NCBI GenBank assembly: GCA_963741405.1
Contig: CAVUHX010000039.1
Location: 496,001-560,000, forward strand
Direction of reading: 5' to 3'
Length of the DNA stretch: 64,000 nucleotides
Source of the DNA: Roseiarcus sp963741405
GTDB lineage: Bacteria > Pseudomonadota > Alphaproteobacteria > Rhizobiales > Beijerinckiaceae
The translations under genes and the position numbers were made by a program. The notes under the pieces were generated by a model. It made no database searches and had not been told where the DNA came from. It saw nothing but the letters and a program-made list of their open reading frames with translations. Position 1 is the stretch's first letter, and each line of letters opens with the position of its first letter. This document shows, piece after piece, positions 61,515 to 64,000 of the stretch.

Positions 61515-63764
61515 ATGGCCAGAGCCGCTCCTCCGCCCCCGCCGCCGCCCGCGGCGCCGATCGACGTCAACCTGCGCGAAGCGCTCGAGGAGCGCTATCT
61601 CGCCTATGCGCTTTCGACCATCATGGGCCGGGCGCTTCCGGACGCGCGCGACGGGCTGAAGCCCGTCCACCGGCGCATCCTCTACGGCATGCATATCCTG
61701 AGGCTCGATCCGGGCACGGCGTTCAAGAAATGCGCCAAGATCGTCGGCGACGTGATGGGCTCGTTCCATCCGCACGGCGACCAGGCGATCTACGAGGCCC
61801 TGGTGCGCCTCGCCCAGGACTTCGCCTCGCGCTATCCGCTGGTCGAGGGCCAGGGCAATTTCGGCAACATCGACGGCGACAACGCCGCCGCTTACCGCTA
61901 CACCGAAGCCCGGATGACCGACGTCGCCCGACTGATCATGGAGGGCGTGGATGAGGATTCGGTCGACTGGCGCGACAATTACTCCGGCGACACCAAAGAG
62001 CCGATCGTCATGCCGTCGGCCGTGCCGAACCTGCTCGCCAACGGCTCGCAGGGCATCGCGGTCGGCATGGCGACCTCGATCCCGCCTCACAATATCGCCG
62101 AGCTCTGCGACGCGGCGCTCACCCTGATCGCCCATCCCGAGGCTGGGACCGAGGCGCTGATGCAGTTCGTGCAGGGCCCCGACTTTCCGACCGGCGGGCT
62201 CGTGACCGACGACAGGGCGTCGATCCTCGAAACCTACCGTACCGGCCGCGGCGCCTTCCGCCTGCGCTCTCGCTGGGTGAAGGAGGACACGGGCCGCGGC
62301 GGCTGGACCGCGGTCGTCACCGAAATCCCTTACGGCGTGCCGAAGTCGCGCCTGATCGAGCAGATCGCCAATCTCATCAACGAGAAGAAGCTGCCGCTGC
62401 TCGGCGACGTGCGCGACGAGTTGACCGAGGACGTGCGCATCGTGCTCGAGCCGAGAAGCCGGACGGTCGAGCCGGCCACCCTGATGGAGTCGCTGTTCCG
62501 CTCGACCGAGCTCGAGGCGCGCATCTCGGTGAACATGAACGTGCTGGTCGACGGGGTGACGCCGCGGGTCGTCTCGCTGCGCGAAGCCCTTCAACAGTGG
62601 CTCGACCACCGCCGGGTCGTCCTCGTCCGCCGCTCGCGCCATCGCCTCGCGGCGATCGACAAGCGGCTCGAGCTGCTGGCCGGGATGATCGTCGTCTTTC
62701 TCAATCTCGACGAGGTGATCCGCATTGTCCGCGAGGAGGACGATCCCAAGGAAGCGCTGAAGGCCCGCTTCGGCCTCAGCGAGCCGCAGGTCGTCTATGT
62801 CCTCGACACACGCCTGAGGAGTCTGCGCCGTCTCGAGGAGATGGCCCTGCGCAAGGAGCAGGAAGACCTCAGCAAGGAGAAGGCGTCGATCGAGGCGCTG
62901 CTCGGCAGCGACCGGAGACAGTGGCAGATCATCGCCGTCGAGGTCCGCGACCTCAGGAAGAGGTTCGGGCCCGAAACCAGGCTCGGCCGCAGGCGCACCG
63001 GCTTCGAGGCGGCGCCCGACGTCGTGGCCGAACTCGCCGAGGCGATGATCGACCGGGAGCCCCTGACCGTCGTCGTGTCGCAGAAGGGCTGGATCCGCGC
63101 GCTCAAAGGCCAGGTCGCCGATCTCTCGACAGCGACTTTCAAGGGCGACGACGCGCTCCAGACATCGTTCTTCACCGAGACGACGTCGAAAATCCTGGTG
63201 CTGGCGAGCGACGGCAAGGTCTTCACGCTCGACGCCGCCAAGCTTCCCGGCGGGCGCGGGCAGGGCGAGCCGATCCGCCTGATGGCCGACATCGACGAAG
63301 GCGCCGCCATCGTCGCCGTCTGGGCCTACGCGCCGGGGGTTCGACGGCTGATCGTCGCCTCCGACGGCAACGGCTTCCTGGTCGCGGAGGACGATCTTCT
63401 TTCCTCGACCCGCAAGGGGAGGGCGGTCTTGAACGTCAGCGGCGAGGTGACCGCGGCGCTGATCGTCCAGGCCGACGGCGACCACGTCGCGGTGATCGGG
63501 CAGAATTGCAAGCTTCTGGTGTTCCCGGCCGATCAATTGGCCACCATGGCGCGCGGCAAGGGCACGAGGCTTCAGCGCTACAAGGGTGGCGGCGTCAGCG
63601 ACGCCAGAGTCTTCTTCGTCGCCGACGGCCTCACCTGGCGCGATTCCGCCGGCCGCACCTTTACCGTCGCCATGCCCGAGCTCAAGGAGTGGATCGGAAA
63701 TCGCGCCGAGGCCGGCCGCCTGCCGCCGAAGGGCTTTCCGAAGACCAACCGGTTTGAGGGGTAG
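61515..63764 (+). CDS. parC: DNA topoisomerase IV subunit A
   Basis: The 749-aa product has the type IIA cleavage domain. LEERYLAYALSTIMGRALPDARDGLKPVHRRILYG and FHPHGDQAIYEALVRLAQDF lead to the catalytic Tyr in NAAAYRYTEARMT. QGNFGNIDGDNAAA shows the G-N-x-D spacing. A C-terminal beta-pinwheel (VVVSQKGWIRALKG, ILVLASDGKVFTL) follows. The GyrA-box QRRGGKG is not seen, which favours ParC over GyrA. It decatenates daughter chromosomes together with ParE, which is not in the window. The extra N-terminal proline run (APPPPPPPAAP) is unusual. Confidence 0.92.
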   Translation: MARAAPPPPPPPAAPIDVNLREALEERYLAYALSTIMGRALPDARDGLKPVHRRILYGMHILRLDPGTAFKKCAKIVGDVMGSFHPHGDQAIYEALVRLAQDFASRYPLVEGQGNFGNIDGDNAAAYRYTEARMTDVARLIMEGVDEDSVDWRDNYSGDTKEPIVMPSAVPNLLANGSQGIAVGMATSIPPHNIAELCDAALTLIAHPEAGTEALMQFVQGPDFPTGGLVTDDRASILETYRTGRGAFRLRSRWVKEDTGRGGWTAVVTEIPYGVPKSRLIEQIANLINEKKLPLLGDVRDELTEDVRIVLEPRSRTVEPATLMESLFRSTELEARISVNMNVLVDGVTPRVVSLREALQQWLDHRRVVLVRRSRHRLAAIDKRLELLAGMIVVFLNLDEVIRIVREEDDPKEALKARFGLSEPQVVYVLDTRLRSLRRLEEMALRKEQEDLSKEKASIEALLGSDRRQWQIIAVEVRDLRKRFGPETRLGRRRTGFEAAPDVVAELAEAMIDREPLTVVVSQKGWIRALKGQVADLSTATFKGDDALQTSFFTETTSKILVLASDGKVFTLDAAKLPGGRGQGEPIRLMADIDEGAAIVAVWAYAPGVRRLIVASDGNGFLVAEDDLLSSTRKGRAVLNVSGEVTAALIVQADGDHVAVIGQNCKLLVFPADQLATMARGKGTRLQRYKGGGVSDARVFFVADGLTWRDSAGRTFTVAMPELKEWIGNRAEAGRLPPKGFPKTNRFEG

Positions 63765-64000
63765 GGGTTGGGGGGCCGGCGGCGGTCGCTCGTGCCCGAC
63801 AGCAGGATTTCCGGTCGGGCGCCGCAGGCCTACCGAGGTCCAACCCGACGCTTCCGACCGTTGGTTTCGAAAAATCCGCCCTTCATCCAGTTTGTCAACA
63901 GACGGCCGTAACCTTTCGAGGATAGCGTGGCAAGTTCTCCGGCCGCTTGCGGCGAGGCCTGTTCGGGCCCGGAGCAAGGAGGTATTCTTCCTGTTATTCC
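63765..64000. other. right edge of the window, no gene seen
   Basis: The last 236 bp contain no supported gene. AGCAAGGAGG at about 63971-63981 resembles a ribosome-binding site, so a gene could begin just past the window. The long minus-strand frame that reaches 63977 is antisense to parC. Confidence 0.35.

Noticed and set aside
61458..63977. Minus-strand frame of 839 codons opposite parC
   Set aside because: It is antisense to a clear topoisomerase gene and has low-complexity composition.
1..64000. CRISPR arrays, rRNA genes and prophage genes
   Set aside because: I looked for regularly spaced repeats, rRNA-like sequence and phage structural genes and saw none. Repeats found are IS ends, gene duplications and short motifs.

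Overview
The window is GC-rich and looks like the chromosome of an alphaproteobacterium. Hyphomicrobiales, in the broad Beijerinckiaceae/Methylocystaceae area, is the most likely placement. This is an inference from codon use, the PEPxxWA style of PEP-CTERM signals, the aa3 oxidase operon layout and the glycogen operon. No rRNA or tRNA gene was found to confirm it.

Layout. (1) 1-6.5 kb: the 5' part of a TPR gene, a PEP-CTERM gene, then a mobile element that can be delimited to the base. An IS1595-family element (1635-6244, 21-bp inverted repeats, 8-bp target duplication) carries passenger genes, including a HEPN-like protein and a two-gene module with a small membrane protein. An IS1634-like element is nested inside it. 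(2) 6.5-12.8 kb: housekeeping and accessory genes (SEC-C/TPR sulfotransferase, DUF423, GNAT, phasin-like, DedA, HtrA-like protease, double cold-shock protein). (3) 12.9-16.6 kb: a CheB-CheR-PAS-histidine kinase gene broken by an in-frame stop and a frameshift. (4) 17.2-20.9 kb: a tandem array of PEP-CTERM surface proteins ending in a 5'-truncated copy. (5) 21.5-29.9 kb: Tad-pilus TadE/TadG-type genes in two related sets, with a patch of broken copies and IS110 and ISAs1 fragments between and beside them. (6) 30.3-41.9 kb: a glycogen operon on the minus strand, glgP-glgB-glgC-glgA-(glgX/malQ fusion). (7) 42.1-48.5 kb: a coiled-coil membrane protein, the coxB-ctaD-ctaG-coxC operon, a thioesterase and an MscS channel. 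(8) 48.6-57.2 kb: a second mobile zone with an intact IS110-family element, a second IS1634-like copy, a Rieske-gene fragment, a DUF134/NifX-like/DUF4405 cluster behind a strong palindrome, an IS1182 remnant and an ArsR regulator. (9) 57.4-64 kb: a class II glutamine amidotransferase, an unknown protein, an ABC-2 exporter, a small secreted protein and parC.

How the parts work together. The glg genes form one translationally coupled unit for glycogen synthesis (GlgC, GlgA, GlgB) and breakdown (GlgP, GlgX, MalQ). The cox genes encode the three core subunits of a cytochrome c oxidase plus the Cu(B) chaperone, but no haem O synthase lies between them. The PEP-CTERM and Tad regions both encode cell-surface products and both show duplication and decay. 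The two IS1634-like copies are almost identical and each has its own target duplication, so they are recent and independent insertions.
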